Source of the DNA: an uncultured Veillonella sp.
GTDB taxonomy: Bacteria; Bacillota; Negativicutes; Veillonellales; Veillonellaceae
Reading direction: 5' to 3'
Assembly: GCA_934202095.1 (NCBI GenBank)
Contig: CAKPXN010000003.1
Coordinates: forward strand, 1-64,000
Length of the DNA stretch: 64,000 bases
Part shown: piece after piece, positions 9,417-17,492 of the stretch
How the letters are laid out: every line of letters starts with the position of its first letter
Numbering within the stretch: the stretch's first letter is position 1
Notes under the pieces: generated by a model
What the model was told of the DNA's origin: nothing
Seen by the model: the letters and a program-made list of their open reading frames with translations, nothing else
Database searches by the model: none
Made by a program: the position numbers and the translations under genes

Positions 9417-10695
9417 GAACAAAAGGCCAAAACAGAATACGAAGAAACGAAGCCGGCGTAAACAAGTGCCGGCTTTGCGTCGCAGTCAAGAGAATGATAC
9501 AAATACAAAAAAAGAGTCTGTTGTAGAGCGTACTTCTCGTGCGGCCATGGTTAAGGTTACAGAGCTGCGTCGTAAAGAGCGTCGTCAAAAACAGACAAAG
9601 CCCATTGCTAAAACAACACCAACGATGACGTTAAAACGTATCGTGTCGCCTCAAAATGTAGGGAATACGGTATCTAAATTTGGACGTTCCCTAACATTTG
9701 ATTTGGGGATTGATTTAGGCACAGCTAATGTTTTGATCTATGTGAAGGGCAAAGGCCTTGTACTTGATGAGCCAGCTTGTGTGGCTAAAGATACGAGAAC
9801 TGGAGATGTATTAGCTGTAGGTGAAAGCGCACGACGTATGATCGGTCGAACACCGACTGGCATTGAGGTTATACGTCCTGTTCAAGCAGGTGTTATCGCT
9901 GATTATGACATGACGGAATTTATGCTTAAATACTTTATTCGTTCTGTTGTGCCTGCATCTCGTCTTATGAAAACACGAATTGTTGTCTGCGTGCCTTCTG
10001 GCATTACACCTGTAGAAAAACGTGCTATTTTAGAAGCCTTGTTGCGCACTGGCGCCAAGAAAACCGTGCTTATTGAAGAGCCTCTTGCTGCGGCGATGGG
10101 GACAAATTTAAATGAAGCTGAAAAGGTCGGTGCTATGGTTGTAGATATTGGTGGTGGTACTACTGATATCGCCGTACTGTGTGATACGGGGGTCGTGGTG
10201 AGTGAATCGTTGCGTATTGGAGGGGACTCCTTTAATGAAGCCATCATTCAATATGTGCGCCGCAAGAAAAAACTAGTTATAGGTCCATTGACGGCTGAGG
10301 AAATAAAAATATCCGTAGGAACTGTAGATCGTCGTTCAGAAGAGCGCGAGATTGAAATCAGAGGGCGTGATGTCATTACGGGCCTGCCTAAAATGGTGAC
10401 GCTCCATTCTTTGGAAATTCAACGAGCACTAGAATCGCAAGTTATGAGTATTCTTGAGGCAATTAAGTCTATTCTAGAAAAAACGCCGCCTGAATTAGTG
10501 GCTGCTATAGGAGACCACGGTATCATTTTGACTGGTGGAGGGGCCTTAATTAGTGGTTTAGATCGCGTTATTTCACGCTCTGTCGGCATAGCGGCTTATC
10601 TAGTCGATTTACCACGATATGCTGTTATTAAAGGCGTGGCCAAAACATTAGATGAAATGTCATCATTACGTGATACATTAGAAGATTTACAATAG
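9388..10695 (+). CDS. mreB: MreB/Mbl-type actin homologue with a basic N-terminal extension
   Basis: Bacterial actin that guides wall synthesis at the inner membrane. The actin core begins near residue 95 ([15 protein letters not shown], phosphate-1 loop) and continues with [14 protein letters not shown] (phosphate-2) and [14 protein letters not shown] (adenosine). It ends at a normal MreB C-terminus, about 340 aa in all. In front lie about 90 residues rich in Lys/Arg (for example KKRSRRKQ) that MreB proteins normally lack. GTG 9388 overlaps murA by 29 bp and has an AAAAGG in front. A TTG at 9406 or ATGs at 9547 and 9625 are alternatives, but they lack ribosome binding sites. Presence in what is probably a coccus is notable. 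Position after murA suggests descent from mbl. Confidence 0.85.
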   Translation: MPILFGLTNKNKRPKQNTKKRSRRKQVPALRRSQENDTNTKKESVVERTSRAAMVKVTELRRKERRQKQTKPIAKTTPTMTLKRIVSPQNVGNTVSKFGRSLTFDLGIDLGTANVLIYVKGKGLVLDEPACVAKDTRTGDVLAVGESARRMIGRTPTGIEVIRPVQAGVIADYDMTEFMLKYFIRSVVPASRLMKTRIVVCVPSGITPVEKRAILEALLRTGAKKTVLIEEPLAAAMGTNLNEAEKVGAMVVDIGGGTTDIAVLCDTGVVVSESLRIGGDSFNEAIIQYVRRKKKLVIGPLTAEEIKISVGTVDRRSEEREIEIRGRDVITGLPKMVTLHSLEIQRALESQVMSILEAIKSILEKTPPELVAAIGDHGIILTGGGALISGLDRVISRSVGIAAYLVDLPRYAVIKGVAKTLDEMSSLRDTLEDLQ

Positions 10696-10702
10696 AGCTG
10701 AA

Positions 10703-10731
10703 AGCTGAGGTGTGATGACCTCAGCTTTTTT
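10703..10731 (+). terminator. Rho-independent terminator after mreB
   Basis: AGCTGAGG (10703-10710) pairs with CCTCAGCT (10719-10726), followed by TTTTT. A possible -35 for the next gene (TTGTAT, 10730-10735, 17 bp before TATACT at 10753-10758) overlaps the tail. Confidence 0.88.
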
Positions 10732-10865
10732 GTATTCTAAGTGAAAATAGTGTATACTACAAGTAAATAGATTGTATAAAATCAATACTGAAATACAGCC
10801 TATTATAGTTAGATATAAAATAGTATAAGAATTATAATTACAACATATTTTAAAGGAGTTCTCTT

Positions 10866-12206
10866 ATGATACGCCTTAAAACGGCCGCTATGGTGGCATC
10901 TATTTTAATAACTAGTTCTGGTATTGCTCATGCAGGGGATTTGACAGCCGTTCGAGTTTCTGATTACGATGGTGCAAGTCGCATTGTTTTTGATATGACT
11001 GAATTGCCCTTATCATGGACTAAGTCATATAATGCAAGCCAAAATACGGTTACATTAAACATGGCCAACACGACTAATAAAATTTCAAACGCTGCAGATC
11101 GGACACCTCATAAGGTAGGGGTGTTAAAAGGAATGTCTTTTCAACCTACCGACAATGGATTACAGGTGAGATTATCTGCTAATCAATCGGTCAATTATCA
11201 TGCTTTCACATTATCTAATCCTAATCGCGTGGTTATTGATTTGTTTTCCGATTATAGTCAAAAGACAACTAAAAATGTAGGTGCATCGATTCAGACTACT
11301 AATATAAAAACAACGGTTAACGAAGGGAGTATTCGAGCTTATGCGATGACTGTTAATAGTGATGCGCCTATGGTAGTAGCTAGTGTACCTAGTGGAAAGC
11401 CGTTAGGTTTGATTGCTCAGCAGCATATAGCGTCTGTTGGGTTAGCCGTCCCAGGGAAGAGCTTTGATAAACCATATTCGGTTAGCACATCCGGTGAGGT
11501 GGATTTAAACCGCATTCAATCTGTTGGTGTGCTCAGATATACGCCGAGTCGAGGCTATTTTATTGAAGAGAAGAAACCTCTGTTACAGGCTAAAACACCT
11601 AAATCTACGTTGGTGATTACTGCTGTTAATGGGCCTCGTAGAAATAATGCACTTACATTATATACGTCTAGTTATGGTGAAAGTACACAAACGAATGAAT
11701 ATGGCTATGAAGTGACCGTAAGCAATGGAAAGGTTCTTAAGGTAGGAAAAGGTAATTCGGTGTTAGGGGCTAATCAGTTTGTACTATCCGCTCATGGCGA
11801 AGCCATAGCTTCATTAAAGCCGCTAAAAGTAGGTACGCCTGTCGTATTGCAACCTCGTCAAGAACTTGCAAAGGTAGAAACTGCTGGCGGTGCTGCAGTT
11901 GAAGGGGGAACCCTTGTTTTGCATAATGGGAACTATGTAGGACCTAAAGAATCGACGAATCGAAGTCGTAGCTTTATAGGTACTACAAAGGACGAAAAGC
12001 TTGTAGTAGCTGCTATAGACAAACAGAATGCGTCATCTGTAGGGGCTACATTAGAAGAAGGCGCTGATTTACTAACGTCCTTAGGTGCAGTTAATGGTTT
12101 TGAATTATCGAATCAGGGAAGCGTAGATATAGAGGTTGATGGACATTATGTTCACAAAGGTAATGAAGCGCCTAGTGCTTATGAAAAGATACTTATGATT
12201 AAATGA
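10866..12206 (+). CDS. Exported AMIN-domain protein with a degenerate phosphodiester-glycosidase-like C-terminus
   Basis: Secreted protein of 446 aa with a signal peptide ending near AHA-GDL (about residue 24). Residues about 25-130 look like an AMIN domain (AVRVSDYDGASRIVFDM ... NRVVIDLFS), which targets envelope proteins to peptidoglycan or the septum. Residues about 245-446 have the outline of the NAGPA/DUF2233 phosphodiester glycosidase fold: RSFIGTTKDEKLVVAAID, then GATLEEGADLLTSLGAVNGFEL. The family's catalytic NLDGGGS stretch is replaced by FELSNQGSVDIEV, so the enzyme may be inactive or altered. The assignment rests on motif recall and not on a search. It lies between mreB and a run of exported proteins leading into the mla genes. 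Confidence 0.65.
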   Translation: MIRLKTAAMVASILITSSGIAHAGDLTAVRVSDYDGASRIVFDMTELPLSWTKSYNASQNTVTLNMANTTNKISNAADRTPHKVGVLKGMSFQPTDNGLQVRLSANQSVNYHAFTLSNPNRVVIDLFSDYSQKTTKNVGASIQTTNIKTTVNEGSIRAYAMTVNSDAPMVVASVPSGKPLGLIAQQHIASVGLAVPGKSFDKPYSVSTSGEVDLNRIQSVGVLRYTPSRGYFIEEKKPLLQAKTPKSTLVITAVNGPRRNNALTLYTSSYGESTQTNEYGYEVTVSNGKVLKVGKGNSVLGANQFVLSAHGEAIASLKPLKVGTPVVLQPRQELAKVETAGGAAVEGGTLVLHNGNYVGPKESTNRSRSFIGTTKDEKLVVAAIDKQNASSVGATLEEGADLLTSLGAVNGFELSNQGSVDIEVDGHYVHKGNEAPSAYEKILMIK

Positions 12207-12226
12207 TAAATTGCATACAATTTTGT

Positions 12227-12255
12227 TTGAAAAAAAGCTAGAGATTTAGTATAAT
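12227..12255 (+). promoter_or_regulatory. Strong sigma-A-like promoter for the small biotinyl-like protein
   Basis: TTGAAA (12227-12232), a 17-bp spacer and a consensus TATAAT (12250-12255), with the start codon 37 bp downstream. This is one of the best promoter matches in the window. It may also drive the S55 peptidase gene and the mla genes, because no terminator is seen before them. Confidence 0.75.
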
Positions 12256-12291
12256 ATCTTTATGTATTCTATTGTAAAAGGAGGGATCGTT

Positions 12292-12576
12292 ATGAAAAAG
12301 ACCTTATTAGCTTTAGTAGCTTTAACTGCATTAGGTATAACTTCTGTAATGGCGGCCCCTGTATCATACCAAAGCGTATTAACAGGTAAAGTGGCTTCTA
12401 CCGTTTCTGTTGGTACTTCTGTAACGGAAGGACAAACATTGGTGACTGTAGAAACATTGGCAGGTCCTATGGCAGCGGCTAAATCCACGGTGGATGGCAC
12501 TGTGACTGCAGTTAATGTTACGGTAGGTTCTGATATTTCTCGTGATCAAGTCGTTGTCACTGTAGAAAGCAAATAA
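12292..12576 (+). CDS. Small exported biotinyl/lipoyl-like domain protein lacking the modification lysine
   Basis: A 94-aa protein with a signal peptide (MKKTLLALVALTALGITSVMA). The mature part is a single biotinyl/lipoyl-like barrel: VSVGTSVTEGQTLVTVET ... GTVTAVNVTVGSDISRDQVVVTVE follows the BCCP pattern closely. Where biotin carriers have EAMKM it reads ETLAG, so the modified Lys is Ala and the domain cannot be biotinylated there. The start is ATG 12292 with AAGGAGG 6 nt upstream. An earlier ATG at 12262 is rejected. The role is unknown. Such unmodified barrels occur in membrane-fusion proteins and as protein-protein contacts, so a periplasmic adaptor is possible but unproven. Confidence 0.7.
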   Translation: MKKTLLALVALTALGITSVMAAPVSYQSVLTGKVASTVSVGTSVTEGQTLVTVETLAGPMAAAKSTVDGTVTAVNVTVGSDISRDQVVVTVESK

Positions 12577-12587
12577 AGGAGATAGGA

Positions 12588-14618
12588 ATGAAGTTTTCTC
12601 ATTCTTGGCGTCGGTATAGAAAAACGATACTGGCGCTTTTCTTCTGTAGTGCTCTATCATCGGCGCAGGCAGTTGATTTTATGCCTGTCCAAGATGTACA
12701 GACTGGTATGGAAGGTATAGCAAAAACAGTAATAGTAGGGGATACCATATCGAATTTTAATGTTAAGGTTTTGGGCGTTATGAAGGATAAAGGCCCATCC
12801 GGCCATTTGATTCTTGCAAAATTTTCCGGTCCTGTTATGGAACAGACTGGAGGGATTGCTCATGGTATGAGTGGTAGTCCTGTATATATAAATGGGAAAC
12901 TCGTTGGTGCCGTAGCATATGGTTGGGGCTTTGCTGATGGTACAATCGGTATGATTACACCTATTGAAGATATGGTGAAATTGTGGAACATACCTTATGA
13001 AAAGAATTTGACTAATAACTGGTCAGACAAACAATTAATTCCTATGAAAACTCCGTTGATGGCTTATGGGTTTGATAGTGCGTCTATGGAGTATTTTAAA
13101 TCAAAATTACCACAATACAATTATGAAACATACGACACTGCTAGCTCTAGTAGCGACGATATTGCTAAACCTTTACAGGCTGGCGGCTCTGTTGCAGCAT
13201 TATTGGTTGATGGTGACTTAAAACTCGGTGCTATTGGTACTGTTACCTATGTTGATGGTCAACAAATGGTGGCGTTTGGACATCCGTTTTTAAAACATGG
13301 TTCTGCCAACTACTTCATGCATAATGCAAATATTTTTACGGTTGTTAAAAGTTATGAATCCGCATTTAAATTGGGATCTATGGGCCGTGAAATTGGTACC
13401 GTTACTGAGGATCGCGGTGCTGGTATTGCCGGTGTATCGGGCACAATCTCCAGTGGTATTCCCGTACGCTTTCATCTGAAAGATATCGACATGGGTCGTG
13501 ATAAACATTCCAATGTAAAGGTTATTGACGATAAGGATATGACTCCTACATTGGCGGCTACAGCACTATATAATATGTTGAATAAAACATTGGATCGCAG
13601 CGGTGCAGGTACAGCAAAAATCACATATATCATTACGCCGAGAAATGGTGAACAAAAACCATTAACACGAACTAATATGTTCTACAGTTCTGAATCTATT
13701 AGTGAGAAAACAGTTGATGAATTTTATAATGTTATCGATGTATTGATGAACAATCGATTTATTAATTACGAGATTACCGATATCAATGTGGAAACAGAGG
13801 TAACGCAGGATAAAAGAACGGCGAAACTCGTAGATGCATCTGCATCATCGACAGTAGTATCACCAGGGGATACAATTGTAGTAGATGTTACATTGGAACC
13901 ATATCGCGGGGAAAAAATCAACAAAGAGGTTTTCTTCACGGTACCAAAGGATCAACCATTGGGTAAATATACTCTAGAGGTTCGTGGCGGCGGTGAGATT
14001 CCATTGCCATATGTATTGGAAAAACAAAAATACAATTTGACCGATGAAGTATTGCGTCGACTAAAGGTATATAAAGACTTTAATGACTTATTTGATGAAT
14101 TACAAAAGACAGATACGAACAATCAAATTGTTGTAGAAATCTTAGAAGATGGTGTTAGCCTCGTAAATGAAGAGGCTTCGACGAGCTCTGTGAAAAAAGC
14201 AAAATTGCAAGGGGTAGAAGATAAACCAAGCCCTGGAGACCTTAAAAAGAAAAAAGGTAGCGAAGACATTAGCGATGGCAAAGATGATGAAAAGAAAAAT
14301 GAAAAAACTGCTGTCGATACAGAGTATATCGTTCAAGGGGACGGTCAATTTACCATTCAGGTTATGAGTACTAAAGACCGTGATAAAGCATTAGCTAAAC
14401 GGGCAAAAGAACAAGTTAAGATGGAACATAAATTAGAATTAGAAGATCAAAGCAATAAAAAGGCGTCTAAGTCTAATTCTGGTAAAAAGGATGCATCGGC
14501 TACTAAGCCATCTAAAGATAATCCTTCAACTAATAAACCTGCAGAGGATAAACCATCTAAAGATAAACCATCTAACGATAAGCCGACGAATGATAAACCT
14601 TCTAATGATAAAATATAA
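12588..14618 (+). CDS. Exported SpoIVB-like (S55 family) serine peptidase domain protein
   Basis: A 676-aa exported protein with a signal peptide ending near AQA-VDF (about residue 28). Residues about 30-275 match the SpoIVB peptidase S55 fold: TGMEGIAKTV, then GGIAHGMSGSPVYINGKLVGAV (the nucleophile motif GMSGSP is at 93-98), then MVAFGHPF. Residues about 400-480 look like a beta-sandwich. The last ~80 residues are low-complexity Lys/Asp/Pro/Ser repeats (KPSNDKPS type), probably wall-spanning or disordered. SpoIVB signals in sporulation, but no spo partners are here, so an envelope-stress or processing role is more likely (inference). It follows the biotinyl-like gene by 11 bp and precedes mlaE by 44 bp. 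Confidence 0.75.
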   Translation: MKFSHSWRRYRKTILALFFCSALSSAQAVDFMPVQDVQTGMEGIAKTVIVGDTISNFNVKVLGVMKDKGPSGHLILAKFSGPVMEQTGGIAHGMSGSPVYINGKLVGAVAYGWGFADGTIGMITPIEDMVKLWNIPYEKNLTNNWSDKQLIPMKTPLMAYGFDSASMEYFKSKLPQYNYETYDTASSSSDDIAKPLQAGGSVAALLVDGDLKLGAIGTVTYVDGQQMVAFGHPFLKHGSANYFMHNANIFTVVKSYESAFKLGSMGREIGTVTEDRGAGIAGVSGTISSGIPVRFHLKDIDMGRDKHSNVKVIDDKDMTPTLAATALYNMLNKTLDRSGAGTAKITYIITPRNGEQKPLTRTNMFYSSESISEKTVDEFYNVIDVLMNNRFINYEITDINVETEVTQDKRTAKLVDASASSTVVSPGDTIVVDVTLEPYRGEKINKEVFFTVPKDQPLGKYTLEVRGGGEIPLPYVLEKQKYNLTDEVLRRLKVYKDFNDLFDELQKTDTNNQIVVEILEDGVSLVNEEASTSSVKKAKLQGVEDKPSPGDLKKKKGSEDISDGKDDEKKNEKTAVDTEYIVQGDGQFTIQVMSTKDRDKALAKRAKEQVKMEHKLELEDQSNKKASKSNSGKKDASATKPSKDNPSTNKPAEDKPSKDKPSNDKPTNDKPSNDKI

Positions 14619-14662
14619 TAAGATGTATTGTGTAGGTCGAATAATTAGCAAGGGGGACTGTT

Positions 14663-15424
14663 GTGAATTGGCTTGAGATGATAGGTCGCAGTGTAATGGC
14701 CGGTCTATCAAATGTGGGTACTGCTATGCTACTCGTATGGCAGACCATAAAACAATTAAAGATGCTCAATGCATGGCATGTTTTACAACAGATGGCTCAT
14801 CTTGGTGTAGATTCACTACCAATTATTAGCTTGACACTATTATTTGCGGGTGGTGTAATGACACTGCAAATAACAGATGTATTGGTTACCTATGGTGCAC
14901 AAGGCACAGTAGGCGGACTCATGGCGGTTGCTATGGGGCGTGAGTTAGGACCAATACTAGTTGGAGTTGTATTGGCTGGTCGTGTAGGTGCTGCTATTAC
15001 TGCTGAAATTGGTACGATGAAGGTAACAGAACAAATCGATGCATTACGCGTTATGGCTGTAAATCCGATTGGGTATCTCGTTGTACCTCGTGTTGTAGCT
15101 TGTATGATTATGGTACCAATCCTTGCATTTTATGGCGTTGTTATTGGTATAGTAGGTGGTTATTTTGTAGCTACCGCTATAAAGGGGCTAGCACCAGCTA
15201 CCTATTTAGATTCGATACAAATGTTTTCAACTATTTCTGATTTTACATTGGGGTTAATTAAATCTAGTGTTTTTGGTGCTGTCATCGCTCTTGTAGGGTG
15301 CTATAAGGGGATGCATACAAAGATGGGGGCCGAAGCTGTTGGTTTCTCCACTACTAGTTCTGTAGTAACAAGTATTATCTTAGTATTTGTATTGAATTAT
15401 TTTTTATCGACTCTACTCTTTTAA
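14663..15424 (+). CDS. mlaE: MlaE-type ABC transporter permease
   Basis: Inner-membrane permease of the MCE phospholipid transporter. The protein is 253 aa, the family's usual size, with five or six hydrophobic segments and the MlaE signature GRELGPILVGVVLAGRVGAAITAEIGTM (read at about residues 92-120). It forms a transporter with the ATPase and MCE protein encoded next. The start is GTG 14663 behind an AAGGGGG RBS. In this three-gene layout MlaB, MlaC and MlaA are absent, which fits a reduced, ancestral-looking Mla system. The direction of lipid transport is not deducible from sequence. Confidence 0.93.
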   Translation: MNWLEMIGRSVMAGLSNVGTAMLLVWQTIKQLKMLNAWHVLQQMAHLGVDSLPIISLTLLFAGGVMTLQITDVLVTYGAQGTVGGLMAVAMGRELGPILVGVVLAGRVGAAITAEIGTMKVTEQIDALRVMAVNPIGYLVVPRVVACMIMVPILAFYGVVIGIVGGYFVATAIKGLAPATYLDSIQMFSTISDFTLGLIKSSVFGAVIALVGCYKGMHTKMGAEAVGFSTTSSVVTSIILVFVLNYFLSTLLF

Positions 15425-15448
15425 TCGATTATCTCGAACGAGGGCTTT

Positions 15449-16207
15449 ATGATTGAATTACGTGATGTAGTTGTAGCCTATGACACGCGTGTAATATTAG
15501 ATTCTGTTAATCTAACCATTGCAGATGGAGAAACGCTTGTCATTTTGGGTGGTAGTGGTAGTGGTAAAAGTACTCTATTGCGCTTAATTATAGGTTTACA
15601 ACGTCCCACATCGGGCCAAATTATTGTAGATGGTGTAGATATTACTACATTATCTGAAGAAGAATTTAATAAGGTACGACAAAAGATGGGCATGGTATTT
15701 CAATACTCCGCATTATTTGACTCTATGTCAGTGGGGGAAAATGTCGCCTTCGGTCTAAGAGAACATACTAATATGAGTGATGATGAGATTAAGCATATTG
15801 TTGCTGAACGACTTGGCTGGGTTGGTTTGAGTGGTTATGAATCTTACATGCCGAATGAATTATCTGGGGGGATGAAAAAAAGGGTGAGTCTTGCTCGGGC
15901 TATTGCGCTTGATCCGACGCTCATCTTGTACGATGAACCTTCGTCTGGTCTAGATCCTATTACATCGGGGACAATTAGTATGCTCATCCGAGGAATGCAA
16001 GAACGGTTGGGTTGTACATCTATCGTAGTAACTCATGATATGCAATCTGCTTTTTATGTGGCTGATCGGATTGCATTACTTGATAAGGGAAAATTTATAG
16101 AAGTATCTAAAACAAAGGATTTTAAAAACTCACCTAATCCTAAAGTACAACAATTTATTCATGGTGAGGCGGAGGCTATCGATATCGGAACAAGGAGAGA
16201 CAGATAA
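15449..16207 (+). CDS. mlaF: MlaF-type ABC transporter ATP-binding protein
   Basis: Cytoplasmic ATPase that powers MlaE/MlaD phospholipid movement. It is 252 aa. The Walker A motif is GGSGSGKST (about residues 34-42), the ABC signature is LSGGMKKRV (about 141-149), and Walker B is LILYDEPSSGLDP. The GGMKKRV form of the signature is typical of MlaF and differs from the usual GGQQQRV. It lies 24 bp after mlaE and overlaps mlaD by one base (TAATG), so the three are one operon. Confidence 0.94.
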   Translation: MIELRDVVVAYDTRVILDSVNLTIADGETLVILGGSGSGKSTLLRLIIGLQRPTSGQIIVDGVDITTLSEEEFNKVRQKMGMVFQYSALFDSMSVGENVAFGLREHTNMSDDEIKHIVAERLGWVGLSGYESYMPNELSGGMKKRVSLARAIALDPTLILYDEPSSGLDPITSGTISMLIRGMQERLGCTSIVVTHDMQSAFYVADRIALLDKGKFIEVSKTKDFKNSPNPKVQQFIHGEAEAIDIGTRRDR

Positions 16208-17466
16208 TGAAGTGGACGACGGAAGCTAAAGTAGGGGCTTTCACAATTGTAGGTGTTGTGTTGTTCGTGCTGGGCATCATATTTGTGGGGCGTATAGACG
16301 TATTTGCAAAACCTCAGATGACGATTACTGGTGATTTTGCTCAAGTTAATGGGTTGAAAAATGGTAATCAGGTTAAATTTTCTGGTGTCGCAATTGGTAC
16401 GGTTTCTGATATTGAAATTACACCATCTGGGGTTGTGGTGAAGATGAAAATCGATGATAAAACACAAATACCAAGCGATTCAACATTTACCTTAGGATCA
16501 GATGGATTCTTAGGCGATAAATTTATTCAAATTTCACCTGGCAAATCAACCGTATATTTACATGATGGTGATTCTGTTAAAGGTGAAGGGGCCGATGCGA
16601 TGGATAAAGCCATGCAAAGTGCTCAAAAATTAATGGCTGGTACAGAACAAATGTTGCAATCCATTAATAATATTATTGGCGACCCTAAAACACAAGATGC
16701 ATTAAAACATTCGTTGCAATCCACAGCTGTCATGGCTGACAATGCGGTAGCGGTTACACAAAATATGGCAGATGTGACGGCTCAGCTAAATCAAGCGGCT
16801 CAACAATTTAATGCCGATGGTAATGCTGGTAATGACATGCGTGCTATCTTGACGAATATTAAACAAACTACGGATCGTGTTGATCATATGGCGCGTTCCA
16901 TGGAAGGAACCGTAACGGATCCAAAAGCACAAGAAAATATTAAAGCAACATTGCATAATACAGAGCAAATTTCTGCTCGTGTCAATAAATTGTTAGGTGG
17001 CAAACCATATGCATCTGAAACCTCTAATGGTTCCTCGGAGGCTAATGGTTCTGAAAAAAAGTCATCTATTAAAGTAGAACCTTCTGTGGATTTACTTTAT
17101 AATACAAATCAAGAAGAGGTTCGTATCAATGGTCGTGCTCGCGTTTACACAGATAGAGGCATGGGGGAATTTGGACTTTCTAATATTGGTGATGATACCG
17201 ATTTTGATTTGAATGGCGGTAAATTTATTGCCAATAAATGGTTAGTACGCGGTGGTATTTTTGAAAGCAAGCTCGGATTTGGCATTGACTATAATCCACG
17301 TGGGTCTTTTGGCGTTTCTGCAGCTATGTATGATTTAAATCATCCTAAATATCGACTACGTTCTGATATACGCTTACATAATAATACGTACGGTGTTGTG
17401 CAAATGACACGACCATTTGGATCATCAAATGGAGGCACCTACTTTGGTATTAAACAAGTCTTTTAA
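16207..17466 (+). CDS. mlaD: MlaD-type MCE protein with a C-terminal beta-barrel-like extension
   Basis: Periplasmic lipid-channel protein of 419 aa, far longer than E. coli MlaD (about 183 aa). It has an N-terminal TM anchor (about residues 8-30) and one MCE domain (about 36-115: NGLKNGNQVKFSGVAIGTV ... GFLGDKFIQI). A long helical stretch follows (about 125-265). The tail (about 282-419) alternates hydrophobic and polar residues, is rich in Gly/Tyr, and ends in Phe (KQVF), like outer-membrane barrel strands. This layout agrees with the trans-envelope MlaD known in Veillonella, where one protein would bridge both membranes and replace MlaC and MlaA. The barrel call here is from strand pattern only. 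Confidence 0.88.
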   Translation: MKWTTEAKVGAFTIVGVVLFVLGIIFVGRIDVFAKPQMTITGDFAQVNGLKNGNQVKFSGVAIGTVSDIEITPSGVVVKMKIDDKTQIPSDSTFTLGSDGFLGDKFIQISPGKSTVYLHDGDSVKGEGADAMDKAMQSAQKLMAGTEQMLQSINNIIGDPKTQDALKHSLQSTAVMADNAVAVTQNMADVTAQLNQAAQQFNADGNAGNDMRAILTNIKQTTDRVDHMARSMEGTVTDPKAQENIKATLHNTEQISARVNKLLGGKPYASETSNGSSEANGSEKKSSIKVEPSVDLLYNTNQEEVRINGRARVYTDRGMGEFGLSNIGDDTDFDLNGGKFIANKWLVRGGIFESKLGFGIDYNPRGSFGVSAAMYDLNHPKYRLRSDIRLHNNTYGVVQMTRPFGSSNGGTYFGIKQVF

Positions 17467-17492
17467 AACACATATCGTGTGGAGGTATACGT

